A stretch of DNA of 64,000 nucleotides from Paraphaeosphaeria minitans (GCA_015832175.1 WJXW01000002.1:496001-560000); one strand, 5' to 3'. Numbered from the stretch's first letter, positions 30,885 through 42,572 are shown. Program-made: numbers and translations. The notes: generated by a model not told the origin, from the sequence alone.

Positions 30885-31304
30885 TTAAGCAGAGCTCGCC
30901 AGTGGCTGAAGATTTCTAACAATCATTATTTGCACCTCAGAACACCTACGATCTTCTACAATCATCTTGATGGCCAACCACTTCATACCCGCGGCGAATG
31001 GCAGTGCAAGCCACGATCCCACCAGTGCGAGCACAAATATACCTTTCAACGACTCGGCACAGGCTTCGCGTAGTTTCCGAAGCACCAGGGGACTCTGTGA
31101 GATAGTCGCGATGGCACCAGCCCCGGCATCGATAACATCTTGTAGGACTACTCTGCTGATGTTTTTCAAAAATTCTACACAGAGGTTGTTGAGAAGAAGA
31201 GTTTGTGCTGCCACAAGAGTATAGTACAGAGATTCGCGTCTCCACAATGACATTGCAAGGTATGCGCTCGACGCAGAATCACTTCGAGGAGTGAGATCCA
31301 ACAA
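30885..31304 (-). pseudogene. C-terminal relic of an MFS drug transporter
   Basis: The minus-strand frame contains QTLLLNNLCVEFLKNISRVV, QDVIDAGAGAIATIS and VLRKLREACAESLKGIFVLALV, then ALPFAAGMKWLAIKMI. This is the usual ending of fungal 14-helix multidrug transporters: the extracellular loop ending in V-I-xAGA, then the last helix and a short basic tail. The other twelve or so helices are missing upstream, where only scraps in other frames are found. The relic lies next to the RING gene and is AT-richer than the intact transporter genes of the window. Confidence 0.6.
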
Positions 31305-32063
31305 CTGTTACATACGCAAAGACGCCACACAAGCAAAATCAGCTGACAATGTTGCATTATCATGCTTACAGTTTTGACTTACCAGATTGAATAGACAAGA
31401 CGGCTTCGCATGGCATAATTGTGCTGCACTGACGTTCCTCATATTCCAAATCTAGTATGCGGACGTGTGATTGGCTACATCGCATATCCCCTCTGGATAT
31501 CATGGATACATTGAATGTTAGCCGATAATTTCTAATTTTCTTTTTTGGCTAAGCGCTCTAGAGCACACGAAAGCCTGTTCAGGAGCATGTACCCGAAGGA
31601 AACAGGACTCCAAAGTGCGAAAGATTTCTTCACCATGTGCCCTCACAATTCAGTAGGCTGAACAGCTGCATAATGCTCAATGGCGGTCTACCGATTCAAC
31701 TTCGAAGACAAAGGAAGCAATTTTTCTTTCATAGGTCTCCAAGTTTGGTGAGCTAAAGGTCCGTGACTATAGAGTGTCCGTCTAGAAGCCGGCTTACTCC
31801 CACTACCATCGCATGTCAGCACTGCCTCATATTGGCTCCCGAATCACCCTAGGAAATCTCAATTCAACTGCATCCGAGAGATAATCCTCCAATCTGCGCG
31901 GTAGTCTGTATAGATACCGTGTCCATTGGCTAGTTCGCTTGCGGCGTGAGGCACTGCCGGAGGCATAGTAGCGCCCCAGGTGAGTTCTAAAGCACATATA
32001 AAGCCCTCAAAAATTCCCGGGAGACTCAGAGACCACTATTAATCTGATCCAGACACGTACAAG
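31305..32063. other. AT-rich spacer and peroxidase promoter
   Basis: No gene. The right end carries the peroxidase TATA box. Confidence 0.45.
31997..32002 (+). promoter_or_regulatory. TATA box of the peroxidase gene
   Basis: TATAAA 62 bp upstream of the ATG at 32064, in the context CACATATAAAGCCC. Confidence 0.55.
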
Positions 32064-32993
32064 ATGAAGCTTACTATTCTCATAAGCCTTGCGTCCTCCA
32101 TAGCGGCAGTCGCTACCCCAGACATCCCGGAATGGCACCCACCGGCCCGTGGCGAATGTAAGGATGTTTCGCATCGACATGCATTTCAGTACAGGATTGA
32201 CATCCACAGTACGTAGTCCCTGTCCTGGTATAAATGTTCTTGCGAACCATGGCATTTTGCCTCGCGATGGACGAAACATGAACAAGTCGTTGATGGTGGA
32301 TGTCCTACAAAAGTGGTACAACATCACTGAGCCCGTTACGTTGAGTCTCTTCAATCAAGCTCTCCACGAGACTGGAAGACCCAACGCGACTACTTTCGAT
32401 ATGGTAGACATACGTCTTCACCACACACCCGCAGTCGACGCCATAGAGGGTGATGGTAGCTTCAGGTATTTATGGAACGATGTACCGACACTGACCGTCG
32501 CTCATCCCAATATAGCCGCGCGGACTTCTACTGGGGTGACAACTACTCCTTGAACCAAACTATCTGGAAGCAAACGCGCTCGTACTGGAAGGGCGACACC
32601 CTCGACGTCCAAAAATTCGGGAATGCAGCTCGCGCCCGTTATTTGACCTCCAAGGCAACAAACCCTTGGTTTTTCATGGACGTGACCAAAGCTGGAACCG
32701 CAATGTCATTCATGGCGAATGTTCTCGGCGACGCGGAGGCGGGCACTGTACCCACTGCATACGTGGATGAATGGATTGGTAAGCTCATCGCTTTCTTGAT
32801 TGCAAGTTTTCGCCTGAAGTGAAACTCGTTAACAGCCATAGACAGTCTTGGAGCGCTTGCCTACACGCTGGGGGTGGAGCACAAGCAAGAAACCCACTAC
32901 CCTGGAGTCTATCGTGAAACTCCAGGCCAAGATATATGCTGCTTCTGGTCTGAGCGGAAGCAGGTGAACGGTCGGAGCGCAGCAGCTCCTTGA
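32064..32993 (+). CDS. Secreted family-2 heme-thiolate peroxidase (chloroperoxidase/peroxygenase-like)
   Basis: Exons 32064-32157, 32210-32465, 32516-32778, 32836-32993, with introns of 52, 50 and 57 nt; 256 residues. A signal peptide MKLTILISLASSIAAVA leads into WHPPARGELRSPCPGINVLANHG. In this family the cysteine of the PCP motif (Cys36 here) ligates heme iron, and LPRDGR follows. The second hallmark, usually E-H-D, is Glu111-Gly-Asp here (AIEGDGSFSRADFYWGDN), so the histidine is replaced by glycine while the acid-base glutamate is kept. The splice sites restore GE-LRSPCP, GSFS-RADFYWG and EWIG-AIDSLG. Family members halogenate or oxygenate small organic compounds with H2O2 outside the cell. 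The length matches the short subgroup of about 250-260 residues. Confidence 0.85.
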
Positions 32994-33971
32994 AGGCCGG
33001 TGCTTTTCATTGAGGACCAACTCAACGACGGACTACATCTCCCATTGCCAGCCAGGAGAGAACGAGTTCATTGGTGGCACAATTAAGTCTCGTTCACCCG
33101 TCGGATGATCGCAGCTATGCGTCCTGTGTCCGTTAAGAGTCAGCCAGTCAATCATTTACAATACATTGTGTGTGTGTGTTTTATGTGTAAGAAAATCGTC
33201 TATCTGGACATGATGATCATGCTAAACGGGCCCATGCGCTGTATTAGTCGCAGAATAGAACACAGCAGGAGGTGTGGAAATGGGTAGCCTTTTTGACTAT
33301 GTGGAGGACGCAGTGTGTGTTGGACTGAGCAATTCAGATTGTGGGGCTGGTAGGTAGCGTGCCACGCAATACGATAGGTACACTACGTGCCGACTGCGCT
33401 TAGGTAGGTATGCCTGTCGTCCCACTTGCTCCAAGCCTCCACCATCAACATCGCACATCTCCACGAACTCTATGCTATCGTGTACTATTCATGGCGCCGC
33501 AATTCGGCAATCACTTTCTAAAGTCTATCGGCCCCTGCTGTGATGATGCTTACTCCTCAAGGAAGTCCGCTCGAACGTAGCCTTACGGATCCTCGGCGTT
33601 TCACAAGATTGCGGAGTTTTGCGTGACTAATCTTGCATTTACGACCTACAGTCGCACGCAATTGGTTGGGTCCCCGTTGCAATGCGCAGGAATCTCAAAG
33701 AGTCGTTCCATCTGGCGATCAGCTACGGTCAATCAGATGATAATACCAGAACTGATCAGAAATAGTTTTGGGGGTGGGAAATACGAGGCTGAGAGTTCTG
33801 ATATAAAGGCTGAGGTAGGCTTGGGAGCTGAACATCCCAGACATCCAATTCCAGAGTTCGATTTTTCTGCCCGATAGCCTTCGCTTCTTCGCTCTTCCGC
33901 CCATTGTACTGCGTACATACACTTGCAAAAACACTCCTTCGACTTTCCCAATTTTTGACTCAATTATCAAA
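32994..33971. other. Spacer and chitosanase promoter
   Basis: A GTGTGTGTGTG run occurs at 33170-33180 and GGTAGGTA motifs near 33349 and 33404. No gene is supported. A TATAAA at 33802-33807 lies 165 bp upstream of the chitosanase start. Confidence 0.45.
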
Positions 33972-34754
33972 ATGCGCTCCACAGCCTCCCTCACCATCTT
34001 CCTCGCCGGCGTTGCAGCCTGCCGCGAAGTCCCCTCAAACCTGAAATCCTTCTACGAATCCCACAAAGATGTCGATTGCGCCAACCCCATTTCCATCGAA
34101 TATTCCTCTGGTCAAGGCGACGCCGACACCGTCTACTGCAAGGACGATGCCTCAGGTGCCGTCTTCTTGAAGGACACCTCCAACGGGTACGCGGACGCCG
34201 ACATTGACTGCGATGGCGCGGGCATGGGCACCGGCGACTGTGGCGATGATCCGTCGGGCCAATCTATGACAGCGTTCAAAGACCTCGTGCAGGAATACTC
34301 TGGTGGAGCAGTTGATGACTTGAACACGCACATCCACAACTTCGTTGTTCTGGGCAACGACAACAGTGCCGACGAGGGTGATGGCGGTGTCTCTTTTGAT
34401 CCTACCAACGACGCAGACATCCAGCCTCTGAGCGTCGTTGCGGTTGTGTGTGGCGATAAGCTTGTCTACGGAGTGTGGGGCGATGTTAATGGCGGAAAGG
34501 TTACGGGTGAGACATCGCTCAGTCTTGCGAAGCAGTGTTTTCCCGACGAGGGTTTGAGCGGAAACGCTGGGCACGGAGATCACGATGTGTTGTATCTGGC
34601 ATTCCCGGGTGAGGAGGCTATCGCCAAGGATGTGAACTGGGGCGCGAGCTCGGCGAAAGAGTTCGAGGCCAGTTTGGCGACGATTGGGGATAAATTCGTG
34701 AAGAAGGTCGCTGCTGGGCAGGCGAAGAGCAGGGTCATGCGCGCTGTCTTGTAG
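33972..34754 (+). CDS. Secreted fungal chitosanase, GH75
   Basis: Single exon, 260 residues. GH75 enzymes hydrolyse chitosan between glucosamine units and are secreted. The precursor begins with a signal peptide, MRSTASLTIFLAGVAAC. Family segments: AVFLKDTSNGYADADIDCDG (residues 63-82, with the acidic cluster that carries a catalytic residue in known enzymes), SMTAFKDLV, DLNTHIHNFVVLGN, IQPLSVVAVVCGDKLVYGVW, GETSLSLAKQCFP, then NAGHGDHDVLYLAFPG. The CDG and the two later cysteines are where disulfides are expected. Exact catalytic residues cannot be fixed without an alignment. The start is unambiguous because a stop precedes it. It may act on chitosan in competing or host-modified fungal walls, or in its own wall remodelling. 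Confidence 0.9.
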   Translation: MRSTASLTIFLAGVAACREVPSNLKSFYESHKDVDCANPISIEYSSGQGDADTVYCKDDASGAVFLKDTSNGYADADIDCDGAGMGTGDCGDDPSGQSMTAFKDLVQEYSGGAVDDLNTHIHNFVVLGNDNSADEGDGGVSFDPTNDADIQPLSVVAVVCGDKLVYGVWGDVNGGKVTGETSLSLAKQCFPDEGLSGNAGHGDHDVLYLAFPGEEAIAKDVNWGASSAKEFEASLATIGDKFVKKVAAGQAKSRVMRAVL

Positions 34755-35019
34755 ATGATGCACATTGCATGGCGGTTGCTTCATGCAGCAAGGAGATCTT
34801 CTGGAATGTATTAGTAGCGCGAGGCATATAAATTATGTTGGAACTAAAGATTTCTTTTCCACAAAATCATCGTCATAGGTACGTTCGAGTCACTACGTGC
34901 CATTCATCTCATTCCTATCAAATACCCAAGTATCACTGCAGGCAACTGTCTGCTCCCAGAGAGGCCGACTCGGAACTGTAGCCTCCCCGAGTCATGTATC
35001 ATACGTCCAGAAAGACCGG

Positions 35020-35762
35020 CTAACCACCCACCTCAGCATCCTCCTCGATCACTTCGGTGCTCTTTTTGCCCGACTTCTTAGCTTTTAAGTCCTTCCTAGA
35101 CATGAAATCACCCTCACGTTTCTCGCCCGTAACGCTTCCACTCCGCAGATCTCTACGTGGAACCACCTCATTGCCACTCTCCTTACTTGTCTTACTTCTC
35201 GTGTTTTTGGTAGTCTCTGGCACACCCGATTTCGTATCAGCCCTGAACTGCTTTGTTTTCTTCTCAGGTTTGTTTTCGCCTTCATGGTTATGATCGTCCT
35301 GGAAGCCTCCACCACTTTCCTTGTTTGATGAAATGCCCAATCCCTGACTGGATGACGACCCGACTCCTGAATGGGAATAGATTGCATAAATGTAGCACGG
35401 GAGTCCATAGCAGAACCATCACCACCTCATACCTGACCTTTCTGACCTCCAAGATACACACCAGCCTGCGAGATAGTATTATACATCTCGCCCTCAACTC
35501 CTCCCAGCAATCCAGACAATGCATCTTCTCGATTAGCGCCGATGTAAGGGCCATGCAGAATTGATAGAGGAGTGCTATTATTGTAGTCGGTAGCAAGAAC
35601 GGCAGCGATGAACGAGTTGTCGGTTCCTCTAGCGTTAAATCCAGCCGAGACGAAGGTGTTGACGGAATCCCTATCCCTAGAAAGCTGAAGGACGAGACGT
35701 TGGATGTGTGCGATGGTGGAACTTTCATCTCCGGTAAGGAGACCGGGTCTACGGGCTGACAT
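35020..35762 (-). CDS. Small orphan protein with a lysine-rich tail
   Basis: Exons 35762-35438 and 35366-35020, 223 residues. The N-terminal half is compact: MSARRPGLLTGDESSTIAHI, LSRDRDSVNTFVSAGFNARG, NSFIAAVLATDYNN, LHGPYIGANREDALSGLL. The second exon is low complexity and highly charged (ENKPEKKTKQFR, KDLKAKKSGKKSTE) with an acidic end, EVIEEDAEVGG. The donor GTCAGG keeps the frame; the better-looking GTATGA donor six bases further does not lead into this tail, so the second exon is less sure than the first. A TATA box is seen at 35873-35878. No family recognised. Confidence 0.6.
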
Positions 35763-36656
35763 TGCAAGTGCGGAAGTTATCAGCGAGATAGAAGTGCCTT
35801 TTTTTATGAGGGGAGCACGGTATCAAATGCATTGTGTTGAAAAAAGAAGTAGTAACGGCTAACGCCGTGCCATTTATAGATGGCGGTAGTTTGCTGGTGA
35901 TCAGCTTGGAAGCAGTGTGCACGAGGCGCGTGGATGTGCGATTGCGGTTTGAAACGGTCACGCGGCTGTTGGAAACTCTCCGAAGAGATGCATGTGGTAC
36001 ACAAAATGTTTAATCTGGAGCGAATGTACTTTGCAGAATCATAGATGTGGGTTGCAGGCGCTTAGTACACGGGGTGTCTTGATAGAACTCATTCATGAGG
36101 CACGGGCCATAGGTACCCAAAGTGCATCAACATACCATGTACAATGGCCTTTATCAGATTAGCATGGTTACAAACAATGGTATTTTTATATTTCATACCG
36201 TCCTTAAGGTGTCTTGATATAACTGGATCAGGTCCGAAGGCCTACCGTACGCGATTGTGACCTGCACATACAGTACTTATCCATGGGCCTCGTTTCACGT
36301 CAAGCCGAGCATTTCTGGTGACCCCAACAGATGCCGAATATCTGATCTTCGAGACACACGGAGCGAAGGTCGTTCATGGGCGCTTCTACGGAAATTCCAG
36401 TGATGTGGACATCATTCGTCGGGTCGTTCGCGGTGGCTTGACGGGCACGGGCCGCTTCTGTGGCTGCCTTTGCGCCTCACCGAGTCTCCCTGAAGCGGTT
36501 TCTTGGGAATCCATCATGGACCCCATTTTGACAGCTTTCGGCCTGACAGCGGCGATGCGCCCTCGTTGACACGAAGCAACCGCCAATTCGCACCTCATCA
36601 CACCGTACAGCACCGCACACGCCCGCCCGCCCTCTCCGGACCCGCGCGTCGCAGCC
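35763..36656. other. Divergent spacer between the orphan and GT31 genes
   Basis: The left edge has the orphan promoter (TATAAATGGC on the minus strand at 35873-35878, about 110 bp from its ATG). The right 300 bp are GC-rich and CA-rich, as in the leader of a housekeeping gene. No gene. Confidence 0.45.
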
Positions 36657-38115
36657 ATGGCCTTCATCACCGCGCTGCCCCTGCGCCTTTCGCGACGGCC
36701 GGCCAGAGTGCTGCTGGGCGGTCTCCTTTTTGTCTTCTTCATTCTGACCCTCACCCGCCGGCGGACCGCGCCAGGGCATGTGCCGCCGACGGTGCATTAC
36801 AAGGCAAACACAAAGAGTTTCTTCCCGCCGCTCAAGCACAAGGCCGGCCTCGACCCCGACTTCTGCGAAAACTTCCCCTCGAAGCAACTGGATGACATCC
36901 AGGTCGTCCTTAAGACGGGCGCCGCCGATGGCCCCAAGCTGAAGGCGCACCTGGCCACCATCACCTCATGCATTCCCAACCTGCTCATCGTGTCCGACCA
37001 CGAGCAGAAGATTGGCCAGTACAACGTCATCGACGTCCTCGCCGAGCTCCCCCTCTCCTACACCGAGGGCAACCACGACTTCAAGACATATACCAACAAC
37101 AAGAAGGCGCAAGCCGAGGGCGACACGGTCAACTACTCGCAGGCCGGATGGAGGCTCGACCGCTTCAAGTTCCTGCCCATGGTCGACAAGGCCTACGCCG
37201 TCAACCCCAAGGCCAAGTGGTATGTCTTCCTTGAGTCCGACGTCTACTTCTTCTGGGACACGCTCTTCCGCCTGCTCGATCAGCTCGATCCTACCGAACC
37301 GCACTACCTCGGTGCTCCAAGCCCCATTTCCGACGACCGCTGGTTCGCCTACGGCGGCGCTGGCTTCGTCACGTCCCAGGGCCTGATGAAGAAGCTCTAC
37401 GTGCCAAAGACTGATCCAGGGGCCACCGCACCACCCGAGACGAAGCTGGCCGTGAAATACGAGAAGATGGTCAAGCAAGACTGCTGCGGAGACGCTGTGC
37501 TTGCATACGCAATCCAGAACACGACCGGCGTGAAGATGGAGTCGCTCTACCCGACGTTTGCGGGCGAGGAGCTCAAGGATGTTTCAATCGACAGGGATAG
37601 GTGGTGTGTACCGTTGCTCTCGCTCCACAGAGTCGCGCCCGAAAACATGGAGTCGCTGTGGAAGTGGGAGCGCACACGGACCTACAACCAGGTATGCTCT
37701 GCAACCCCTCCTCCGTAGCCTTGATTAACACAAGCAGAAACCGTTCGTCTACTCCTCCCTCCTCGCATACACACATTCGTTCCTCCGTGAAGGCGCCAGC
37801 AAAGACTGGTGGGACAACCTCTCCGTCGCGCCCGTCCCGAACGACCGCCCCGCCCACAAGAATCCCGGCTCGTGCGGCTCCGAGTGCGAAAAGGATCGCA
37901 ACTGCCTCCAATGGTCGCATTCGCAGACCGTATGCCGATGGGCCAACTACATAAAGCTCGGCAACGCCGTTGACAGCGAGAACGGCGGCCAGGGCATGAT
38001 GTCGAGCGGGTGGGAGCTCAGAAAGATGGCGGAGCTCGGCTTCAAGGTCGATGAGGAGAGCGACATTAACGACACGTGCGAGGAGGCGACCTGGGTCAAG
38101 GCGACAATCCGATGA
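36657..38115 (+). CDS. Type II membrane glycosyltransferase, family GT31-like
   Basis: Exons 36657-37691 and 37738-38115 (46-nt intron), 470 residues. A short cytosolic N-terminus with arginines precedes a single anchor (RVLLGGLLFVFFILTL, residues 17-33), the layout of Golgi transferases. The catalytic domain has LLIVSDHEQKIGQY, DRFKFLPMVDKAY, and the metal-site motif FLESDVYFFWD near 193-203 in place of DDD/DxD. After it come FAYGGAGFVTSQGL, QDCCGDAVLAYAI and the closing block YPTFAGEELK with DRDRWCVPLLSLHRV. The second exon adds a cysteine-rich segment (GSCGSECEKDRNCLQWSHS) resembling a PAN/apple-like module. The splice restores YNQ-KPFVYSSLL. Related fungal proteins are annotated as fringe-like GT31; the acceptor sugar is unknown. 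Confidence 0.88.
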
Positions 38116-40179
38116 GTTCCACGCTCGCGCAGCGCGGGCGGATACGAATGATATGCAGGCGTTCGGCTCGCGGGCGGTCTGTTCAAGCTGGCTTGTTTTC
38201 ACGCACGGCGTTCCGGTATCACATCACATCACTACACTACACCACAGCACCTTTGGGCATTGGCCTGGCTTGCACTTCTCGCATTCACGACGATATTGGG
38301 GAAGAGGGCGCCATCTGCGCGGGTACTGTACTGTACGGTTTAGGGGGAGGAGAAGATGGAAGAGCATGTTCTGGTTCATAGCTAGGATTCGCAGATAGGC
38401 GGATATTTTTTTGACATAGAGAGGGGCATACGGCTCAAGTCCCCCTTCATTTGCACGTATTCTATCTGGGGTGAAGGCGTTGGGCCGATTACTCTAATAT
38501 ATTGCATTTTGTGTTCAATCTCTCTTTCCACGCAGCCAGCCAAGCGGGAAGGTCATCCCTGCACACGTGCGCGTGTACTCGTGTATCAAGGTTGAGCATG
38601 GATATATGGCGATTATGTAGGCTCCAGGCTTCTGTGGGAATGCAATTGGATCACGCCTCGGTACAATCGGTTTCGTGGGCGAGAATTCCAACCGACTTGG
38701 CCAGGAAGATTTCCTGGGTCATTCATGTCCGTGTCCAATATGCGTTGCGAGAAAAGGCATAGAAATCCTTGCAATTACCCTTTACCTCACGATCATGATG
38801 TCTCCAGGCCCCTAGACTTGCGTTTCTTGGGGCGAATCAGGCACTTGGAAAACTCGTCGGTCTCTTGATCGCAGGGCACGTTCCGATCAGTATCACCATG
38901 TAAACACAAAGGGTGGATTGATGATGGGGAGGTGCAAGGATATCACGGAGACGCTGAAGGATGGAAGACTGAGTTTGAAGGAGACGTGGCAGTAGACTCG
39001 TACCTACTATCTAGGAATAAGTCGCGTAGAGAATCAGTGTTGGAAGAGGTGAGACAGTGGGCTGCGAGTGACAGGAAAAGAGAGCGCTCATCGCCACGTT
39101 GCCTGTAATAGATCAAAATGCAGTCTCCTGTACATGAGAGGTCTCGAGGTGTACCTATTGTGTATTCTCTCGACACATTGAGGTGTCCTGACTCGTCGCC
39201 CGCGCACTAGGTACCTGGGTATACAGACGCTAACGCATCTCAGCTCCACTCTCTCCACGCACGCCCGTCAAAAAAAAAGAACACAAAAACATACAACAGC
39301 GGGGATTCGCCGATTCTCACGAACTCGACTACTAATCCGCCGGTACATTGCTTATATATGGCTGAGCGGACGGGAAGCCTAGTATTCAGTGTCCTATGGT
39401 CGTATATGAAGATAAACGTTATTTTGGCGGTTGATATCCATTGTGCAAAAATAAGGTGGTGCTCGAAATGAGCAGTCAGACTGTGACAGATTGGGCCGCC
39501 AAACTCACGGTAGCTGCTCATGAGCTGGCTCTCTCGTCAAACGGTAATATTGGTACTCATCATATAGCATCCGTACACCACATTGTGCCTCATGGGTTTC
39601 AGTTCTAAGGATCAGGGCGGTATCACTCAAGCTCCTCGCCATCGCTGATAAATTCTATAATACACCTCCACCCGCGTGCACATAGACGACCCAGCAAAGC
39701 CACCCCAACTCATTCTAACTCACCGCACTCACAACACCCACGGACGCAGGCCCTTACCCAACCCTTGCGGCGTTCGTCGAAGAACAAGGTGTACAGAAAC
39801 GGGAGGCTTGTGACAGTCTGTTCCCCTAGGGTATGGTGTAAATCATGGTGGATACGTTCTCTGCGGATTTCCAGCGCCTTCGAGCCGGTCTCGCAAATAA
39901 CCCAGAGAAGATGGTCATTTGGTCAACAGTGTGAGGAGGAAGGAGCGACTGAATGTATGGTGGAAAGTGCGCTTGAATATAAGGTAATATGTGCGCTTGA
40001 GCATAAGATGTAATGCCGCTCTGGAGTTGGAAACAAAGGGTGCAAGATACACGGGTTTTCAAGGTTCGAAGGTTAAATTGTATATTTCTTGATATTGAAT
40101 ACTACAAGGTTGTATGGACTCTAGGTTGTGCAAAGTCTTGCTTATACAAGGTCAAAACACACACAAGTCAGCACATGCA
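38116..40179. other. 2-kb spacer, perhaps with gene scraps
   Basis: The left part is the 3' flank of the GT31 gene. Near 38898-39111 a plus-strand frame reads GWIDDGEVQGYHGDAEGWK then ESVLEEVRQWAASDRKRER, and the minus strand at 38887-38805 reads DQETDEFSKCLIRPKKRKS. Both look like protein but have no start, partner exon or family. An A10 run lies near 39271. I do not call a gene. Confidence 0.35.
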
Positions 40180-41154
40180 CTAGCCCATCAGACCAGCCTG
40201 ACAGAAAGCAAGTTGAAGAGCCGCTTCCTTCCCCGCGGCCATATCCCAGACCTGCGTCAACTCTGAGTGCAGCTTCTCCGGCGACCTGCCAGCTAAAATC
40301 TCTGCCATTCGAGCTTCGATCGCACTAATCAAGCCTTCGAAAGAACTCAAGTGTGCCTCGTTGGAAATGTAAGCATTGATTTCGTCCCAATCCTCGACGG
40401 GCGATCCGTAGCGGGAGTCGGTCAACGAACTAAGCATCAGGCGGGCATACAAACGGAAGTCAACCCACGCTTCGTTGAAGCTCGCGACGGGCTTGCTTTG
40501 ATCCAAGTCGATCACGACCAGCCTCGGCAGTCCATGTCCGTTTCTAGTGCTCGCGTCGATGAGGACGTTGTTCCCATGTAGATCGCCGTGTGTCCGTCCA
40601 GAGCAAGCTTCGTACAGGAACCGACACGCCTTGGACATCCCCAGGAGGATGTGAAGAACCATTTCATCGGGAATAGGATAGTCGAGACTCAGTACAGTCA
40701 TGGCTGGAGCAATTGCCCTAGTTGCGACCCAATTGTGTCCGTGGTCAGTGATGGAGGCCAGTGAGCTATGCATGTCATTGCAAGCATTGACCTGGATTGC
40801 TTGTAGGGCTGCCAGCTCCGTACCTTTTACAGATAGTTCTGCGTAGACCTTGACGGCCACCAGCTTCGAGCGCAGCTCGTTGAAGTTGTTGGTCGCCTTG
40901 GTCTTCAAGAAGGCACGGTAATTTTCCCGAGTAAGTGAGAAGTAAACCCCAGCAAAGTTACCAGTGCCGGCCATAGCAATAGGTTGATACTTGTTCACAG
41001 GGAAACCCTCCATGATGTACATTGTAGAAATACCTTGAGCATCCATCTGGTAGCTTGCCATGTCAGCGTCTCGATCTTTCGCGGGTATGTTGTTCTTTGG
41101 TAGAGAGTATGCTTGGGTGGTTTGAGGAATATAGTGTTCACTCGAGAACGGCAT
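40180..41154 (-). CDS. Protein-kinase-like phosphotransferase
   Basis: Single exon, 324 residues from the ATG at 41154 (an in-frame ATG at 41226 would add 24 residues). It has the kinase fold marks: a glycine loop AGTGNFAGVYF at 62-72, a VAVK lysine at 102, the catalytic loop THGDLHGNNVLID at 188-200 (Asp191, Asn196), and a metal site VVIDLDQS at 213-220 where DFG is usual. HGDLHxxN is typical of aminoglycoside-phosphotransferase, choline-kinase and RIO/Bud32-like groups as well as divergent fungal kinases. No activation-loop APE is seen. All catalytic residues are present, so it is probably active on some protein or small molecule. The region after 270 is helical (FEGLISAIEARMAEIL). Confidence 0.7.
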   Translation of the reverse strand: MPFSSEHYIPQTTQAYSLPKNNIPAKDRDADMASYQMDAQGISTMYIMEGFPVNKYQPIAMAGTGNFAGVYFSLTRENYRAFLKTKATNNFNELRSKLVAVKVYAELSVKGTELAALQAIQVNACNDMHSSLASITDHGHNWVATRAIAPAMTVLSLDYPIPDEMVLHILLGMSKACRFLYEACSGRTHGDLHGNNVLIDASTRNGHGLPRLVVIDLDQSKPVASFNEAWVDFRLYARLMLSSLTDSRYGSPVEDWDEINAYISNEAHLSSFEGLISAIEARMAEILAGRSPEKLHSELTQVWDMAAGKEAALQLAFCQAGLMG

Positions 41155-42572
41155 TGTATTGCATTGTCCCAATACAAAGTGGTGTAGAACTTTCACTTCG
41201 CACCTTTTCACCCCGGGAGCGAACAATGGTTTATTGTTCTGAGCCCTATCAATGTAATCTATTGTATCTTGTCTCTAAGCGTACCATTAAGTACTCAGGC
41301 AAGGCATCTGCAGGGGGACGGCAACTGGCTTTTGTAGGCTCGGACGTGTAGAGATGTGAATATTATTTGAAGGAGTGAGCCAGTAGGCTCGTTATAAGAG
41401 CTCGAACAGCACATTTTTTCAGAAAATCTTACGTTATCTCAGACTCCTCGGTGAGTGCAACCTTATCTCACTTCTACTAATAGATGGCAGTCCGTCCATT
41501 AACGTAGTGATCAACTAAGAGAGCGCATCTAGACCACCCTTTCTAGTCTTGGGATTTAGACGTGCAACCTTCTATGGAATGGTCAGAGATTCCATCCTCG
41601 CATGCTGAGCAAGGAAACTTACAGTCGGTCGATCGCCGATCGGCGTCCATACGTTGTCGATGAAGTCAGTCTTGATCTGATCGGGTCGTCTCGCATCCTA
41701 ACAGTCCACGTTAACTATTTACCAAGCCATCTTACAAGAAATCACCTTACTTCAATCTCTATCTTCGTCACTAGGACCAACAGAGGCGGTAAGAGTCGAA
41801 CCATTCTGAAAATGCTGCTGGTATTTCAAGGAACTCTTTTACTAATGGAAAAGTTAGAGGGTGTGGCCACTTCGGCGCGCGTACGCCAGTTGCTCTACAA
41901 TATGTAACTAAAGACATTCGCAATCCTGATTATCCCTCTTCAGAAGGTCCATGTTGTTGGCCCCTTCTATGGACGAGGTATGTTCAAGTGTTGGCTCTTG
42001 TTTCCTCATCAGCCTTTGGTAAAAAAAAAACTGTACGTGTAATCGTTGGAGACGTTTTTAGAGTTGGGTGCTTGGCTGCGTTGCTTCCTGTTGGCGTTTC
42101 TATACGAAGAGATCATGCGTTAGAGGCCACTGCCAGCATGATGAGGTCGCAACGTGAAAGAAGCTTCAATGAGAGAGGACATTGTTTAGCTTTGACAGTA
42201 CCTTATTCTGGAGCTAGCTCTGCAAAATATCGTGGGTGTACAATCTCCATTAATTCATCCCCAGTCGAAGAAGTAGCCAAATGCAAAAGTATAGCCTCGT
42301 TGGCCTGTATACCACCGAGGTTGGGATGGACACAGCGCCGCGGCGTTCGGGAAGTGGACTGAACGACAATATAGCGTTCCCATGGGTCGCATTGTGGAGT
42401 TGCCGTTTCGTTCGTGGGTGTACCAATCGAGTAATCAAAGTTGAGCATTCACATGAACCCCGGAGCCACCGAAGCGTGGAGGCTATGATGTGGTGGTTGC
42501 GGAAGCCAAAGGCGCAGAAGCTGTGTCTTCCGTGTGTAGACCACCATTGCCAAGATTAATATAGGTGAACCC
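41155..42572. other. 1.4-kb spacer without a supported gene
   Basis: AT-rich at 41340-41560, with an A10 run near 42022. A minus-strand frame at 42448-42203 (from NFDYSIGTPTNETATPQ to WERYIVVQSTSRTP) looks protein-like but is isolated. Confidence 0.4.

Noticed and set aside
38898..39111. Protein-like plus-strand frame (GWIDDGEVQGYHG...)
   Set aside because: No start codon in a plausible context, no partner exon and a competing frame on the other strand; kept only as a note in the spacer entry.
41988..42362. 124-codon frame after an A10 run
   Set aside because: The composition is not protein-like and there is no homology; the opposite strand is open as well.
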